Positions 18,877-27,866 of a stretch of 64,000 nt of DNA are shown here, piece after piece; position 1 is the stretch's first letter; each line of letters starts with the position of its first letter. Position numbers and translations under genes: made by a program. Under the pieces are notes generated by a model. It saw only the letters and a list, made by a program, of their open reading frames with translations, did no database searches and was not told the DNA's origin. Origin of the DNA: Bacillus siamensis KCTC 13613 (GTDB lineage Bacteria; Bacillota; Bacilli; Bacillales; Bacillaceae); assembly GCF_000262045.1 (NCBI RefSeq), contig NZ_AJVF01000037.1:162114-226113 (forward strand). Direction: 5' to 3'.

Positions 18877-19623
18877 ATGAACGAAGTCCTTCAAATATTA
18901 ACAGACCACCGTTCCATCCGCAGCTACACAGATGAACCCGTATCGGATGAGCAGCTGGATCTTATCATCCAAGCAACTCAGGCAGCGCCGACTTCCATTA
19001 ACGGCCAGCAATTTACTGTTATTGCGGTGAAAGATAAGGAGCGGAAGAAAAAAATATCCGAATTGGCCGGCGGCCAGCCGTGGATTGACCAAGCGCCTGT
19101 TTTCCTTTTATTCTGCGCTGATTTTAACCGCGCCAAAATTGCGCTTGAAGAATATAATGATACACCGCTTGAGATCACGAACGGTTTAGAGTCCGTTCTA
19201 GTCGGAGCCGTAGATGTCGGGATTGCGCTCGGTACGGCAACGGCTGCGGCTGAATCAATGGGACTCGGCACTGTGCCGATCGGCGCCGTGCGCGGCAAGC
19301 CTGACGAACTCATTGAATTGCTGAAACTTCCGAAATACGTTTTCCCGGTTTCCGGTCTCGTCATCGGCCATCCGGCAGACCGCTCCGCGAAAAAACCGCG
19401 TCTGCCGCAAGCAGCCGTTCTGCATCATGAAACGTATCAAGAAGAAGATTTAAGAACCCATATCGAGGCCTATGACAAGCAGATGTCCGAATACATGAAA
19501 AAACGCACCGACGGACAGGAAACAAGAAACTGGTCACAAGGCATCACTTCCTACTATAAGCAGGTTTATTATCCTCACATTCGTGAAATGCTTGAAAAAC
19601 AAGGATTTAAGACGGATAAATAA
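18877..19623 (+). CDS. ycnD: YcnD / NfrA2, FMN-containing NAD(P)H oxidoreductase
   Basis: Nitroreductase-family protein of 248 aa. RSIRSYTDEPV and SINGQQFTVIAV form FMN-binding loops; GTVPIGAVRG and GLVIGHPA are family signatures; the C-terminal helix region (ETRNWSQGITSYY) is that of NfrA/Frp type flavin reductases. It reduces FMN, nitro compounds and possibly quinones, fitting co-expression with YcnE. The ATG at 18877 follows AAAGG; the open frame extends 19 codons back into ycnE. Confidence 0.93.
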   Translation: MNEVLQILTDHRSIRSYTDEPVSDEQLDLIIQATQAAPTSINGQQFTVIAVKDKERKKKISELAGGQPWIDQAPVFLLFCADFNRAKIALEEYNDTPLEITNGLESVLVGAVDVGIALGTATAAAESMGLGTVPIGAVRGKPDELIELLKLPKYVFPVSGLVIGHPADRSAKKPRLPQAAVLHHETYQEEDLRTHIEAYDKQMSEYMKKRTDGQETRNWSQGITSYYKQVYYPHIREMLEKQGFKTDK

Positions 19624-19631
19624 ACGTATCA

Positions 19632-19660
19632 GCCTGCCGGAACACTCCGGCAGGTTTTTT
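19632..19660 (+). terminator. Terminator after ycnD
   Basis: CTGCCGGA/TCCGGCAG stem followed by six T. Confidence 0.88.
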
Positions 19661-19680
19661 CTATTTCTCAAACAAAAGCG

Positions 19681-19747
19681 TTGACACTGCGCAAAAATTT
19701 TTGTTAATATTTTCATCATATACTCATTGGTTTTCTGTGAACCGATG
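19681..19747 (+). promoter_or_regulatory. Promoter and candidate operator of ycnC-ycnB
   Basis: TTGACA (19681-19686) is 18 bp from TAATAT (19705-19710). Just downstream CATTGGTT (19725-19732) and AACCGATG (19740-19747) form a dyad with one mismatch, a likely TetR-type autoregulatory site for YcnC. Confidence 0.55.
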
Positions 19748-19783
19748 GGTTTTCTATTGTGACGAAAGAAGGAATCTGGGCTT

Positions 19784-20659
19784 ATGAATGATAAGAAAAC
19801 GGATATTCTGCTGGCGGCAAGAAAGCTTTTTTCGGGGAAAAGCTTTTCGTCGGTATCGATGCAGGCGATTGCTGAGGAGTGCAAAGTCTCCAAAGCATCT
19901 TTATATAAGCTGTTTGAATCGAAGGAAGACCTGCTTCTGGAGCTGCTCGATTTTAACCAGAAACAGATGGTAGCGGCCGCTTCACTATTGAATGAAGAAA
20001 CAAGCCTGTCTCCTGAGGAACGGTTTGCCAAAAAACTGATGGCTGAGCTTGAAGGCTTCAGGCGCAATCAGCAGTTTTTTAATATGCTGATGTACGGAAG
20101 CCCTTCCTCTATTAATGACCGGGTAAAACGGCATATTCACAGGGCCCGTTCCACTTTTATCTGCTGGCATCGCGATTCACTGATTCAGACGTACGGCGAA
20201 GACATCATTCCTTATGTATGGGAGCTGGTGATTGTCCTGCAGGGGCTCCTGAGAGAATGCATCACGCTGATTAAGCTGGAAAAAGAACCGCTCGACCTGG
20301 AACCTCTCACGGAGTTTATCATCCGCCATCTCAATCTCATCGTCGAAAACAGGAAAACCGAAACCGCTTTGCCGCAGGAGATGATTGACCTTTATATCGC
20401 CTCCGCTTCCTCATTTGAGCCGAAAGACAAAACCGTATTGCTGGCTGAAAGCCTGAAGGAGCTGAAAGAAGCCGTCTCAGCCCTTCCTGAGGAGAAATAT
20501 GATGCCGCGGGTTTCGCTTCCGCGGCGGCCATGCTGGAGAAAGAATCAGCGGACAAACAGCCGCGGGATTTTCTCATAAAAGCGCTCATCGGTTATTTGG
20601 AACAGGCCGGACCGCTGCACCAGCCGCTTGCAGCCGTTAAAACATTGCTCAAACTATAA
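19784..20659 (+). CDS. ycnC: YcnC, TetR-family regulator
   Basis: Protein of 291 aa. Residues 1-55 are a TetR DNA-binding domain ([37 protein letters not shown]). The ligand domain is longer than usual for the family (most are 190-220 aa), with a second helical part after residue 200. It directly precedes the drug pump gene ycnB (17 bp), so it probably represses that pump. Confidence 0.92.
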   Translation: MNDKKTDILLAARKLFSGKSFSSVSMQAIAEECKVSKASLYKLFESKEDLLLELLDFNQKQMVAAASLLNEETSLSPEERFAKKLMAELEGFRRNQQFFNMLMYGSPSSINDRVKRHIHRARSTFICWHRDSLIQTYGEDIIPYVWELVIVLQGLLRECITLIKLEKEPLDLEPLTEFIIRHLNLIVENRKTETALPQEMIDLYIASASSFEPKDKTVLLAESLKELKEAVSALPEEKYDAAGFASAAAMLEKESADKQPRDFLIKALIGYLEQAGPLHQPLAAVKTLLKL

Positions 20660-20676
20660 AGAAAGAAGGAATCAGC

Positions 20677-22101
20677 TTGAATAAGAGTATTATAACTGCA
20701 CCATACAACCGCTCTGTCATTGTCGGGATTCTTTTGGCGGGAGCGTTCGTCGCCATTTTGAACCAGACGCTGCTTATTACGGCGCTGCCGCACATTATGA
20801 ATGACTTCAATATAGACGCCAACAAAGCGCAATGGCTGACAACATCGTTTATGCTGACGAACGGGATTTTAATCCCGATTACCGCGTTTTTAATAGAGAA
20901 ATTTACGAGCCGTACCCTCTTGATTTCCGCCATGAGTATTTTCACGGCCGGAACCATTGTCGGTGCATTCGCTCCGAACTTTCCGGTATTGTTAACGGCC
21001 CGGATTATCCAGGCGGCCGGCGCCGGAATCATGCTGCCGCTCATGCAGACGGTATTTCTCACGATTTTCCCGATTGAAAAGCGCGGCCGCGCAATGGGTA
21101 TGGTCGGCTTGGTGATCTCGTTCGCGCCGGCAATCGGCCCGACGCTTTCCGGATGGGCGGTCGAAGCATTCTCTTGGCGCTCTTTGTTTTATATCATCTT
21201 TCCGATCGCGGTCATCGATTTGCTTTTAGCGATTATTCTGATGAAAAACGTCACGACATTACGAGAAACACAGATTGATATTTTATCCGTGATCTTATCG
21301 ACCCTCGGATTCGGCGGCCTGCTTTACGGCTTCTCAAGCGCCGGTTCATCAGGGTGGACCAGTACTGAAGTGCTGACCTCGCTGCTTGTCGGAGCGGTCG
21401 CGCTGATTTTCTTTATCTCAAGACAGATGAAGCTCAAAAAACCGATGCTGGAATTCCGCGTGTTTTCCTTCGGGATTTTCAGCCTGACCACCCTGCTCGG
21501 CACGCTTGTTTTCGCGCTGCTGATCGGAACGGAAACCATTCTCCCGCTCTACACGCAGAAGGTCCGGGGCGTATCCGCGTTTGATACCGGATTAATGCTT
21601 TTGCCGGGCGCGGTTGTGATGGGGATGATGTCTCCGTTTATCGGCCGGATTTTTGACAAAATCGGCGGAAAGGGCCTTGCGATGACCGGATTCTTTATCA
21701 TCCTGCTCACGTCCCTGCCGTTTATGAATCTGACGGACTCGACTTCTCTCATTTGGATTGTCGTCGTTTATACCGCGCGGCTTTTGGGAACAGCCATGAT
21801 TATGATGCCGGTGACGACAGCGGGAATCAACGCCCTGCCGCGCCACTTAATTCCGCACGGCACAGCCATGAACAATACCGTCCGCCAAATCGGCGGTTCC
21901 ATCGGTACGGCGCTGCTTGTTTCCATTATGAGCAGCCAGGCTGCGCACGCAAATACGTCAGCTCCGGCAAACGCCGCCCTGCACGGCATGAATGCGGCAT
22001 TTGTCGTAGCCGCCTGCATCGCGCTGGCCGGCTTCCTGCTATCTTTCACTTTGAAGAAAAAACCGCGTCAGCCTGAGCGGCAGCAGGCCGTCACGCGTTA
22101 A
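20677..22101 (+). CDS. ycnB: YcnB, MFS drug efflux pump (DHA2 family)
   Basis: Membrane protein of 474 aa starting from TTG at 20677 with AGAAGGA ahead. Typical DHA2/EmrB features are LNQTLLITALPHIMNDF, WLTTSFMLTNGILIP and RIIQAAGAGIMLPLMQTV, with about 14 hydrophobic segments and a basic tail. It should export drugs by proton antiport; the substrate is unknown. Last gene of ycnC-ycnB, followed by a terminator. Confidence 0.93.
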   Translation: MNKSIITAPYNRSVIVGILLAGAFVAILNQTLLITALPHIMNDFNIDANKAQWLTTSFMLTNGILIPITAFLIEKFTSRTLLISAMSIFTAGTIVGAFAPNFPVLLTARIIQAAGAGIMLPLMQTVFLTIFPIEKRGRAMGMVGLVISFAPAIGPTLSGWAVEAFSWRSLFYIIFPIAVIDLLLAIILMKNVTTLRETQIDILSVILSTLGFGGLLYGFSSAGSSGWTSTEVLTSLLVGAVALIFFISRQMKLKKPMLEFRVFSFGIFSLTTLLGTLVFALLIGTETILPLYTQKVRGVSAFDTGLMLLPGAVVMGMMSPFIGRIFDKIGGKGLAMTGFFIILLTSLPFMNLTDSTSLIWIVVVYTARLLGTAMIMMPVTTAGINALPRHLIPHGTAMNNTVRQIGGSIGTALLVSIMSSQAAHANTSAPANAALHGMNAAFVVAACIALAGFLLSFTLKKKPRQPERQQAVTR

Positions 22102-22103
22102 AC

Positions 22104-22144
22104 CAAAAAGAACCCGATCACGTATGTGACCGGGTTCTTTTTTT
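22104..22144. terminator. Bidirectional terminator between ycnB and yclQ
   Basis: AAGAACCCGATCAC pairs with GTGACCGGGTTCTT; T runs on both strands between converging genes. Confidence 0.88.
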
Positions 22145-23087
22145 ACTTCTCGATTCCGTCTTTTACTTCTTTCACCATTTGCGCCATGGATTCCAGGCCG
22201 CCTCCTGATAAATACCATGTAGCTGAGTCAAGGTAGACAACATGGTTGTTTTTCACGGCTTTCACCGATTTCACATAATCATTTTCAACCACTTGTTTTG
22301 TTGAAGATTTTGTGCCGATCGCTGTTCCGCGGTCAACGACAAACATGTAATCAGGGTTTGTTTTGGCGATATATTCATAGGAAATGCTTTGTCCGTGCAG
22401 TGAGGCTTCGATGTTTTTGTCAGCCGGTTTAACGCCGAACACATCATGAATGAAGCCGTATCTTGATTTAGATCCGAACGCGCTGATTTTGCCGTCGTTC
22501 GCCATCACCACTAAACCGTTTTTATCCGTGCTGCTTGTCTTTTTCTTCAGATCGGCAATGGACTTGTCAATTTTCGCAAGCTTATCTTTCACTTCATTTT
22601 CTTTGTTAAAGATTTTGCCGATCACTTCGGTGTTGTGTTTGAATCTGTCAACGTAGTTTGTATAGTCATCATCAAGATAAATCGTCGGCGCGATTTTTGA
22701 GAACTCTTTATAAGAATCAGATTGTCTGTGGGCGATAATGATTAAATCCGGATCAATATCTGCGACTTTTTCAAAATCCGGTTCTTTTAAACCGCCTGTA
22801 TTGGCGTATTTATCACTATTGTATGAAGATAAGTATTTTGGAAGGTTTTGTTTCGGAAGTCCCGCCACATGGTCCTGTAAACCGAGTTCATCCATCGTGT
22901 CCAGCATTCCGAAGTTGAATACGACGACTTTTTTCGGGTTCTTCGGCACTTTGACTCCTTCTTTGTTCATGTCGTCCTTAATCGTGATCATTTCTTTTGA
23001 TTTGCCGGATGTTTTGTCCCCGTTTCCGCATGCAGAAACAACAAAAATCGTAACTAGCGCAATGAATAGCAATGCGAATTTTTTCAT
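22143..23087 (-). CDS. yclQ: YclQ / FpbA, petrobactin-binding lipoprotein
   Basis: Protein of 314 aa with a lipoprotein signal peptide (MKKFALLF...VVSACGNG; lipobox cysteine near residue 20) and a periplasmic-binding-protein type III fold: VVVFNFGMLDTMDELG, then DIDPDLIIIAHRQSD and YMFVVDRGTAIG. It binds petrobactin and related catecholates outside the membrane. The ATG at 23087 has GAGGTGAG. Last gene of yclNOPQ. Confidence 0.95.
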   Translation of the reverse strand: MKKFALLFIALVTIFVVSACGNGDKTSGKSKEMITIKDDMNKEGVKVPKNPKKVVVFNFGMLDTMDELGLQDHVAGLPKQNLPKYLSSYNSDKYANTGGLKEPDFEKVADIDPDLIIIAHRQSDSYKEFSKIAPTIYLDDDYTNYVDRFKHNTEVIGKIFNKENEVKDKLAKIDKSIADLKKKTSSTDKNGLVVMANDGKISAFGSKSRYGFIHDVFGVKPADKNIEASLHGQSISYEYIAKTNPDYMFVVDRGTAIGTKSSTKQVVENDYVKSVKAVKNNHVVYLDSATWYLSGGGLESMAQMVKEVKDGIEK

Positions 23088-23108
23088 GTCTCTCACCTCA
23101 TCTGGTTT

Positions 23109-23867
23109 TTAAGAAAAATACACACCGATCCGCTGACTGTCAATCTCTTGAATCGGAATGGTCATATCATAAATGTCTTCAAGCACGGAAGTGTCAATAA
23201 TCTCCTCCGCCGGCCCTTCTTTGACGATCCGGCCGTTTTTCAGAGCAACGATATGGTCTGAGTATACGGAAGCGAAGTTGATATCGTGAATCACTACGAC
23301 GACCGTTTTTCCGAAGTCTTCCACAAGCCGCTTCAACAGCTTCATCATTTCAACGGAATGCTTCATATCTAAATTGTTCAGCGGCTCATCGAGAAAAATA
23401 TAATCCGTATCCTGAGCGATAATCATCGCGATAAACGCCCTCTGGCACTGTCCTCCGCTGAGCTGATCGAGATATTTATCCTTTAAGTCGTCAAGCTTCA
23501 TATAACTGAGAGCCTGGTTGATGTGCACCCAATCCTCATCCGTCAGTTTCCCCTGGGAATACGGAAATCGGCCGAAGCTGACCAAGTCTTTAATCGTCAG
23601 CCTGATATTGATTTGGTTCGTCTGTTTCAGGATGCTGATTTTTTTCGCCAGCTCATTGCTTTTGCAGGAACCGATCTCTTGCCCGTCAACCGTGATTTCT
23701 CCGGAATCCGTCTTAATCAGCCGGCTCATGATAGACAGCAGCGTGCTTTTTCCCGCGCCGTTCGGACCGATAAACGAGGTCAGCCTGCCCTTTTGAATGG
23801 AAAGAGACGTTTTCTCAAGGACGACTTTCCCGCCGTATTGTTTGCTTACATTTTTGACCTCTACCAT
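23109..23867 (-). CDS. yclP: YclP / FpbP, petrobactin ABC transporter ATPase
   Basis: Protein of 252 aa: Walker A GPNGAGKST, ABC signature LSGGQCQRAFIAM, Walker B DYIFLDEPLNNLD and switch His in VVIHDINFA. It belongs to the FecE/FhuC-type siderophore ATPases. Its start overlaps the end of yclO by 7 bp. Confidence 0.96.
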   Translation of the reverse strand: MVEVKNVSKQYGGKVVLEKTSLSIQKGRLTSFIGPNGAGKSTLLSIMSRLIKTDSGEITVDGQEIGSCKSNELAKKISILKQTNQINIRLTIKDLVSFGRFPYSQGKLTDEDWVHINQALSYMKLDDLKDKYLDQLSGGQCQRAFIAMIIAQDTDYIFLDEPLNNLDMKHSVEMMKLLKRLVEDFGKTVVVVIHDINFASVYSDHIVALKNGRIVKEGPAEEIIDTSVLEDIYDMTIPIQEIDSQRIGVYFS

Positions 23868-24808
23868 GATTTATTCTCCTTTAACAGCAGATAGATAAAA
23901 TAAATCCCGCCGGCAAAATTAATGATGACGCTCAGCGTCGTGGAAAACGTGAACACTTTTTCCACGACGAACTGGCCTCCGACAAGCGCAATGATGCTGA
24001 TCAGAACAGACCCCGCGATTAAATACGTGTGCCTGAAGGTTTTTAAAAACTCTCTCGCCAGATTGACGACAAGCAGCCCTAAAAACATAATCGGCCCGAC
24101 AAGAGCCGTAGAGACAGACACAAGAACAGCGACAACAATGAGCATCTGCTTCACAAGCTTATCGTAATCAATCCCAAGGTTGACGGCGTGTTCCCTGCCA
24201 AGCGACAGCACGTCAAAAAACCGTGTGAACCGCCAGACATAAAAGCCTGTCAGAAGAAAGACGGCACCGGCAAATCCTAAAAGATCGGTGTTGATATTGT
24301 TAAAGCTGGCAAACATTTTGTCCTGAACAACCTGAAACTCATTCGGATCAATCAGCATCTGCATAAATGATGACAGACTGTTGAACAGCGTGCCGAACAC
24401 GACGCCGACAAGCAGAAGGAAAAACACGTTCCGCCCCTCGCCTTTAAACATGAGCTGATACAATACGAGTGACAAGAGCACCATCAGCCCGACGGAAATG
24501 ACGAAATTAAGGTTTTTGTTCATCATGACGATATTCATTGAACCGAACAGGAACACGATAACGGTCTGAATGAGCATATACAGGGAATCGAGGCCTAGAA
24601 TGCCCGGTGTCAGTATGCGGTTATTTGTAATCGTCTGGAAGATGACCGTTGAAAATGCGATCGCTCCCCCGGTGAGCATCATGGCGAGCACTTTGAAGCA
24701 CCGTCTCGGCAGGGAGTATTCCCAGTTGCCCAGCCCGTAGAACAAAAAGAATCCGATACATATCATGGCGAGTGCCGCCAGCAGCGTAATTTTTTTATTA
24801 TGACTCAT
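23861..24808 (-). CDS. yclO: YclO / FpbO, petrobactin permease subunit
   Basis: FecCD-type permease of 315 aa with about nine membrane helices; ITNNRILTPGILGLDSLYM and GREHAVNLGIDYDKL, plus FLGLLVVNLAREFLKTFRH, are family loops contacting the ATPase. It forms a heterodimer with YclN. Overlaps yclN by 11 bp. Confidence 0.95.
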   Translation of the reverse strand: MSHNKKITLLAALAMICIGFFLFYGLGNWEYSLPRRCFKVLAMMLTGGAIAFSTVIFQTITNNRILTPGILGLDSLYMLIQTVIVFLFGSMNIVMMNKNLNFVISVGLMVLLSLVLYQLMFKGEGRNVFFLLLVGVVFGTLFNSLSSFMQMLIDPNEFQVVQDKMFASFNNINTDLLGFAGAVFLLTGFYVWRFTRFFDVLSLGREHAVNLGIDYDKLVKQMLIVVAVLVSVSTALVGPIMFLGLLVVNLAREFLKTFRHTYLIAGSVLISIIALVGGQFVVEKVFTFSTTLSVIINFAGGIYFIYLLLKENKSW

Positions 24809-25751
24809 ATGCTTTTCTCCTTAGCAGCATATACAGGAAGATGCCGCTGCCGATAACACCGACCATCAGGCCGATGGAAATTTCGTAAGGGAAGATGATC
24901 ACCCTTCCCAAAATGTCGCAAAACAGCACAAAAACAGCGCCCAGGAGAGCTGTGTGGGGCAGACTGCTCCTCAGGTTGTCCCCTTTGTAGATCGACACGA
25001 TATTGGGAATGATCAGACCGAGAAACGGCAGCATCCCGACGGTCAGAATCACAAGTGACGCGATGAGCGACACGATAATCAGACCGATATTGACGACGCG
25101 TTTGTATTTCAGGCCGAGATTGACGGAAAAGCTCTCTCCCATTCCCGCCACCGTAAATTTATCCGCATAGACATAAGCGATGATCACCAGCGGGATACTC
25201 AGATATAAAAGCTCGTACCGGCCTTTGACGACCAATGAGAAATCCCCCTGCAGCCAGGACGACAGGTTTTGGATCAGATCGTATTTATACGCGATAAACG
25301 TGGCGACTGAACTGACGATATTCCCAAGCATTAAACCGACGAGAGGAATAAAAATCGCATCATTGAACTTGATTCTCTCGAGGATTTTCATGAACAGGAA
25401 ATTTCCCGCCAATGCGAAAATAAAAGCGATAGACATTTTCACAAGCGGACTCGCTGACGTAAAAAGCATTAATGAAATCAAAATCCCGAGCCTTGCCCAG
25501 TCCATCGTTCCCGCAGTCGTCGGCGATACAAATTTATTTCGGCTGATCTGCTGCATGATTAATCCGCAGATGCTCAGGCTCATGCCGGCAATGATAATGC
25601 TCACCAAACGCGGCAGCCGGCTGTCAAATAATGTACTTGCCTGTTCTTTATTTAAATGAAAAATATCCAGCGGCGACAAGTCTTCTACACCGATAAAAAT
25701 AGAAGTACACGCCAATACCGCCAGTAGCAAAAGTAAGTAACGTAGCTTCAT
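24798..25751 (-). CDS. yclN: YclN / FpbN, petrobactin permease subunit
   Basis: FecCD-type permease of 317 aa: RLPRLVSIIIAGMSLSICG, ISRNKFVSPTTAGTMDWA and LPFLGLIIPNIVSIYKGDN. The start MKLRYLLLLL at 25751 follows GGGAGGCAGC; five more in-frame codons lie upstream. First gene of the Fur-controlled yclNOPQ operon. Confidence 0.95.
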   Translation of the reverse strand: MKLRYLLLLLAVLACTSIFIGVEDLSPLDIFHLNKEQASTLFDSRLPRLVSIIIAGMSLSICGLIMQQISRNKFVSPTTAGTMDWARLGILISLMLFTSASPLVKMSIAFIFALAGNFLFMKILERIKFNDAIFIPLVGLMLGNIVSSVATFIAYKYDLIQNLSSWLQGDFSLVVKGRYELLYLSIPLVIIAYVYADKFTVAGMGESFSVNLGLKYKRVVNIGLIIVSLIASLVILTVGMLPFLGLIIPNIVSIYKGDNLRSSLPHTALLGAVFVLFCDILGRVIIFPYEISIGLMVGVIGSGIFLYMLLRRKAYES

Positions 25752-25819
25752 GCTGCCTCCCCGCACCCATCACAAACGGTATGACTCATTGCCAAACAAC
25801 TCCCATATATCCCCACTCG

Positions 25820-25837
25820 TAATGATTATCATTATCA
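25820..25837. promoter_or_regulatory. Fur box of yclNOPQ
   Basis: On the minus strand TGATAATGATAATCATTA holds two overlapping Fur-type heptamers. A TATAAT -10 for yclN lies close by at 25844-25849 (minus); its -35 is weak. Iron-loaded Fur would cover the start region. Confidence 0.85.
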
Positions 25838-25849
25838 ACGACAATTATA

Positions 25850-26090
25850 ATCTTATCATCTTTCCAAGCGCAGTCAATACGGTTTTGCTTTTCAAAGCGG
25901 TCATCCGCGGGCCGTACACTAAATTCTTTTACAATCAGTCTATCAAGAATTTTCAGGATTTACTATAACCTTCATTTGGCTGCTTATCATTTTTTGCACA
26001 GGATGACACACTTTAAGGAAGCAAATCTGACAAACAGCGACGAAATTCCTCCCGGAGAATACAAATGTTCTTACCAAGTAGAAAAAACCC
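25850..26090. other. Intergenic region yclN-thrD without a recognised gene
   Basis: About 240 bp of mixed-composition DNA between the yclN -10 and the thrD promoter. No open frame with a ribosome site, hairpin terminator or riboswitch fold was recognised. The two genes diverge, so no terminator is expected. Confidence 0.6.
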
Positions 26091-26148
26091 TTGATTTACC
26101 TCTTTGAAAGAGAGATAATAAAATTTAAATTTGTGAGAAAATTTAAAT
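26091..26148 (+). promoter_or_regulatory. thrD promoter and repeated AT-rich element
   Basis: TTGATT (26091-26096) is 17 bp from GATAAT (26114-26119). Immediately downstream AAAATTTAAAT occurs twice (26120-26130 and 26138-26148), each with the palindrome ATTTAAAT, 18 bp apart. This placement suits a repressor. ThrR controls thrD in B. subtilis; assigning this element to ThrR is inference. Confidence 0.55.
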
Positions 26149-26165
26149 ATTAGGGGATGTAAATC

Positions 26166-27530
26166 ATGAAAGTTGTAAAATTCGGAGGCAGCTCCCTTGC
26201 GTCAGGAGCCCAGCTTGAGAAAGTGTTTCAAATCGTGACGGCCGATCCCGCGCGGAAAGCCGTCGTTGTATCGGCGCCGGGAAAACGCTTCTCGGACGAT
26301 ACAAAGGTGACGGATCTGTTAATCCGGTGTGCGGAGCATTATTTGCAAAAAGGAGCGGCGCCTGAGCTTGCCGAAGCGGTCATTGAGCGGTACGCCGCCA
26401 TCGCGCGCGAGCTGGATCTCGATCCCTCTATTATAGAAAGAATCCGCCGTGACTTATTCGCTCTCTTAAACAGCAGCAAAGCCAATCCCGATCAGTATAT
26501 GGATGCGGTGAAAGCGAGCGGCGAGGACAATAACGCGAAGCTGATTGCGGCCTACTTCCGCAGGCGGGGCGTGAAAGCCGAATACGTAAGCCCGAAAGAA
26601 GCGGGGCTGTTTGTGACGAATGAACCCGGCAGCGCACAGGTGCTCCCTGAGTCTTATGATCATTTGTACCGTCTGAGAAACCGTGAAGGCTTGATCATTT
26701 TTCCTGGTTTTTTCGGCTATACGAAGGAGCATGAGATTGTGACGTTTTCCCGGAGCGGTTCAGATATTACCGGCTCCATTCTCGCCAACGGCTTAAAGGC
26801 CGACCTGTACGAAAACTTTACCGATGTGGACGCCGTCTATTCCGTCAACCCGTCGATCGTGCAGCACCCGAAAGAAATTAACGAACTGACGTATCGGGAA
26901 ATGCGTGAACTCTCCTATGCCGGGTTTTCCGTTTTTCATGATGAAGCGCTGATTCCCGCTTTTCGGGCCGGCATCCCCGTTCAGATTAAAAACACGAATA
27001 ATCCTGATGCGAAAGGAACGCGCGTCGTCAGCAGCCGTGACAATACGAACGGGCCTGTCATCGGCATCGCAAGCGACACGGGCTTTTGCAGCATCTACAT
27101 AAGCAAATATTTAATGAACCGGGAAATCGGTTTCGGCCGCAAAGCCCTTCACATTTTGGAGGAAGAAGGATTGACGTATGAGCACGTTCCATCTGGGATT
27201 GACGATATCACAATCATCCTTCGGCACAATCAGATGGACTTAGAGCTGGAACAGAAGCTCGTCACCCGTCTGAAGCAGGAACTTCAAGCAGATGAAGTCA
27301 CCGTCAGGCACAATCTGGCGCTGATTATGGTAGTGGGCGAAGCGATGCGCCAAAATGTCGGCACAACCGCCAGGGCATCCAAAGCACTGTCGGGAGCCGG
27401 CGTCAACATCGAGATGATCAATCAGGGATCATCGGAAGTCAGCATGATGTTCGGGGTGAAAGAAGAACAGGAAAAACACGCGGTGCGGGCACTGTATGAC
27501 GAATTTTTCGCCGGGGTCTTACTCTCATAG
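26166..27530 (+). CDS. thrD: Aspartokinase III
   Basis: Protein of 454 aa that phosphorylates aspartate at the entry to the Lys/Thr/Met branch. Seen: N-terminal MKVVKFGGSSLASG, the kinase motif TFSRSGSDITGSIL near residue 195 and FTDVDAVYSVNP, then two ACT domains in the C-terminal third (IGFGRKALHILEEEGLTYEH, ALSGAGVNIEMINQGSSE). It is the monomeric 450-aa type without internal start, as for B. subtilis YclM (ThrD). Confidence 0.96.
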   Translation: MKVVKFGGSSLASGAQLEKVFQIVTADPARKAVVVSAPGKRFSDDTKVTDLLIRCAEHYLQKGAAPELAEAVIERYAAIARELDLDPSIIERIRRDLFALLNSSKANPDQYMDAVKASGEDNNAKLIAAYFRRRGVKAEYVSPKEAGLFVTNEPGSAQVLPESYDHLYRLRNREGLIIFPGFFGYTKEHEIVTFSRSGSDITGSILANGLKADLYENFTDVDAVYSVNPSIVQHPKEINELTYREMRELSYAGFSVFHDEALIPAFRAGIPVQIKNTNNPDAKGTRVVSSRDNTNGPVIGIASDTGFCSIYISKYLMNREIGFGRKALHILEEEGLTYEHVPSGIDDITIILRHNQMDLELEQKLVTRLKQELQADEVTVRHNLALIMVVGEAMRQNVGTTARASKALSGAGVNIEMINQGSSEVSMMFGVKEEQEKHAVRALYDEFFAGVLLS

Positions 27531-27570
27531 GGCACAGCCTCTTTTTTTCTCTTGTCCACTACTATCCCTT

Positions 27571-27597
27571 ACAAAACAGTTTCTGAAACATATTGTA
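27571..27597 (+). promoter_or_regulatory. Candidate SigK promoter of the 32-aa gene
   Basis: AC (27571-27572), 16 bp, then CATATTGTA (27589-27597), matching the SigK pattern AC-N16/17-CATAnnnTA. The -10 also forms a dyad CATATTGT/ACAATATG (27589-27596, 27606-27613). Confidence 0.55.
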
Positions 27598-27626
27598 TGG
27601 TATAGACAATATGGAGGTGAAGCATA

Positions 27627-27725
27627 ATGGGATACTCAGGAGAAGGAATTAGCTCTTTCGCTTTGATCGTTGTTTTATTTATCCTGTTAGTAATTGTAGG
27701 TACTGCCTTTGTTGGCGGTTTCTAA
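27627..27725 (+). CDS. yczN: YjcZ-family sporulation-type small membrane protein (32 aa)
   Basis: Too short for usual gene calling. The ATG at 27627 follows ATGGAGGTGAAGCATA. The product starts MGYSGEGISSFALIV and continues as one hydrophobic helix (ALIVVLFILLVIVGTAF) ending VGGF, the pattern of the YjcZ/YczN group of tiny sporulation proteins (Gly/Tyr-rich head, single membrane helix, Gly-Gly-Phe tail). The gene has its own SigK-like promoter and a terminator 23 bp after the stop. The symbol is given from position (between thrD and phrC); function is not known. Confidence 0.85.
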   Translation: MGYSGEGISSFALIVVLFILLVIVGTAFVGGF

Positions 27726-27747
27726 GCATCACTCCGTCTATATGAGG

Positions 27748-27786
27748 ACGCTGCGGGTTTTGACCTGCGGCGTTTTCTTTTTTTCT
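27748..27786 (+). terminator. Terminator after the 32-aa gene
   Basis: ACGCTGCGGGT pairs with ACCTGCGGCGT, followed by TTTTCTTTTTTTC. Confidence 0.8.
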
Positions 27787-27804
27787 TTGAGCCGCTTCCG
27801 TACG

Positions 27805-27848
27805 CAAAAAAAGACTGCCGAGAACATTCTCTGGCAGTCTTTTCTTTT
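27805..27848. terminator. Terminator of rapC-phrC
   Basis: AAAAGACTGCCGAGA pairs with TCTGGCAGTCTTTT; T runs on both strands, mainly serving phrC on the minus strand. Confidence 0.85.
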
Positions 27849-27866
27849 GTTCAGGTTATTTTCTTC

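Noticed and set aside
25850..26090. Possible riboswitch or T-box before thrD
   Set aside because: No T-box motif, lysine riboswitch core or terminator/antiterminator pair; the promoter is only about 45 bp before the start codon.
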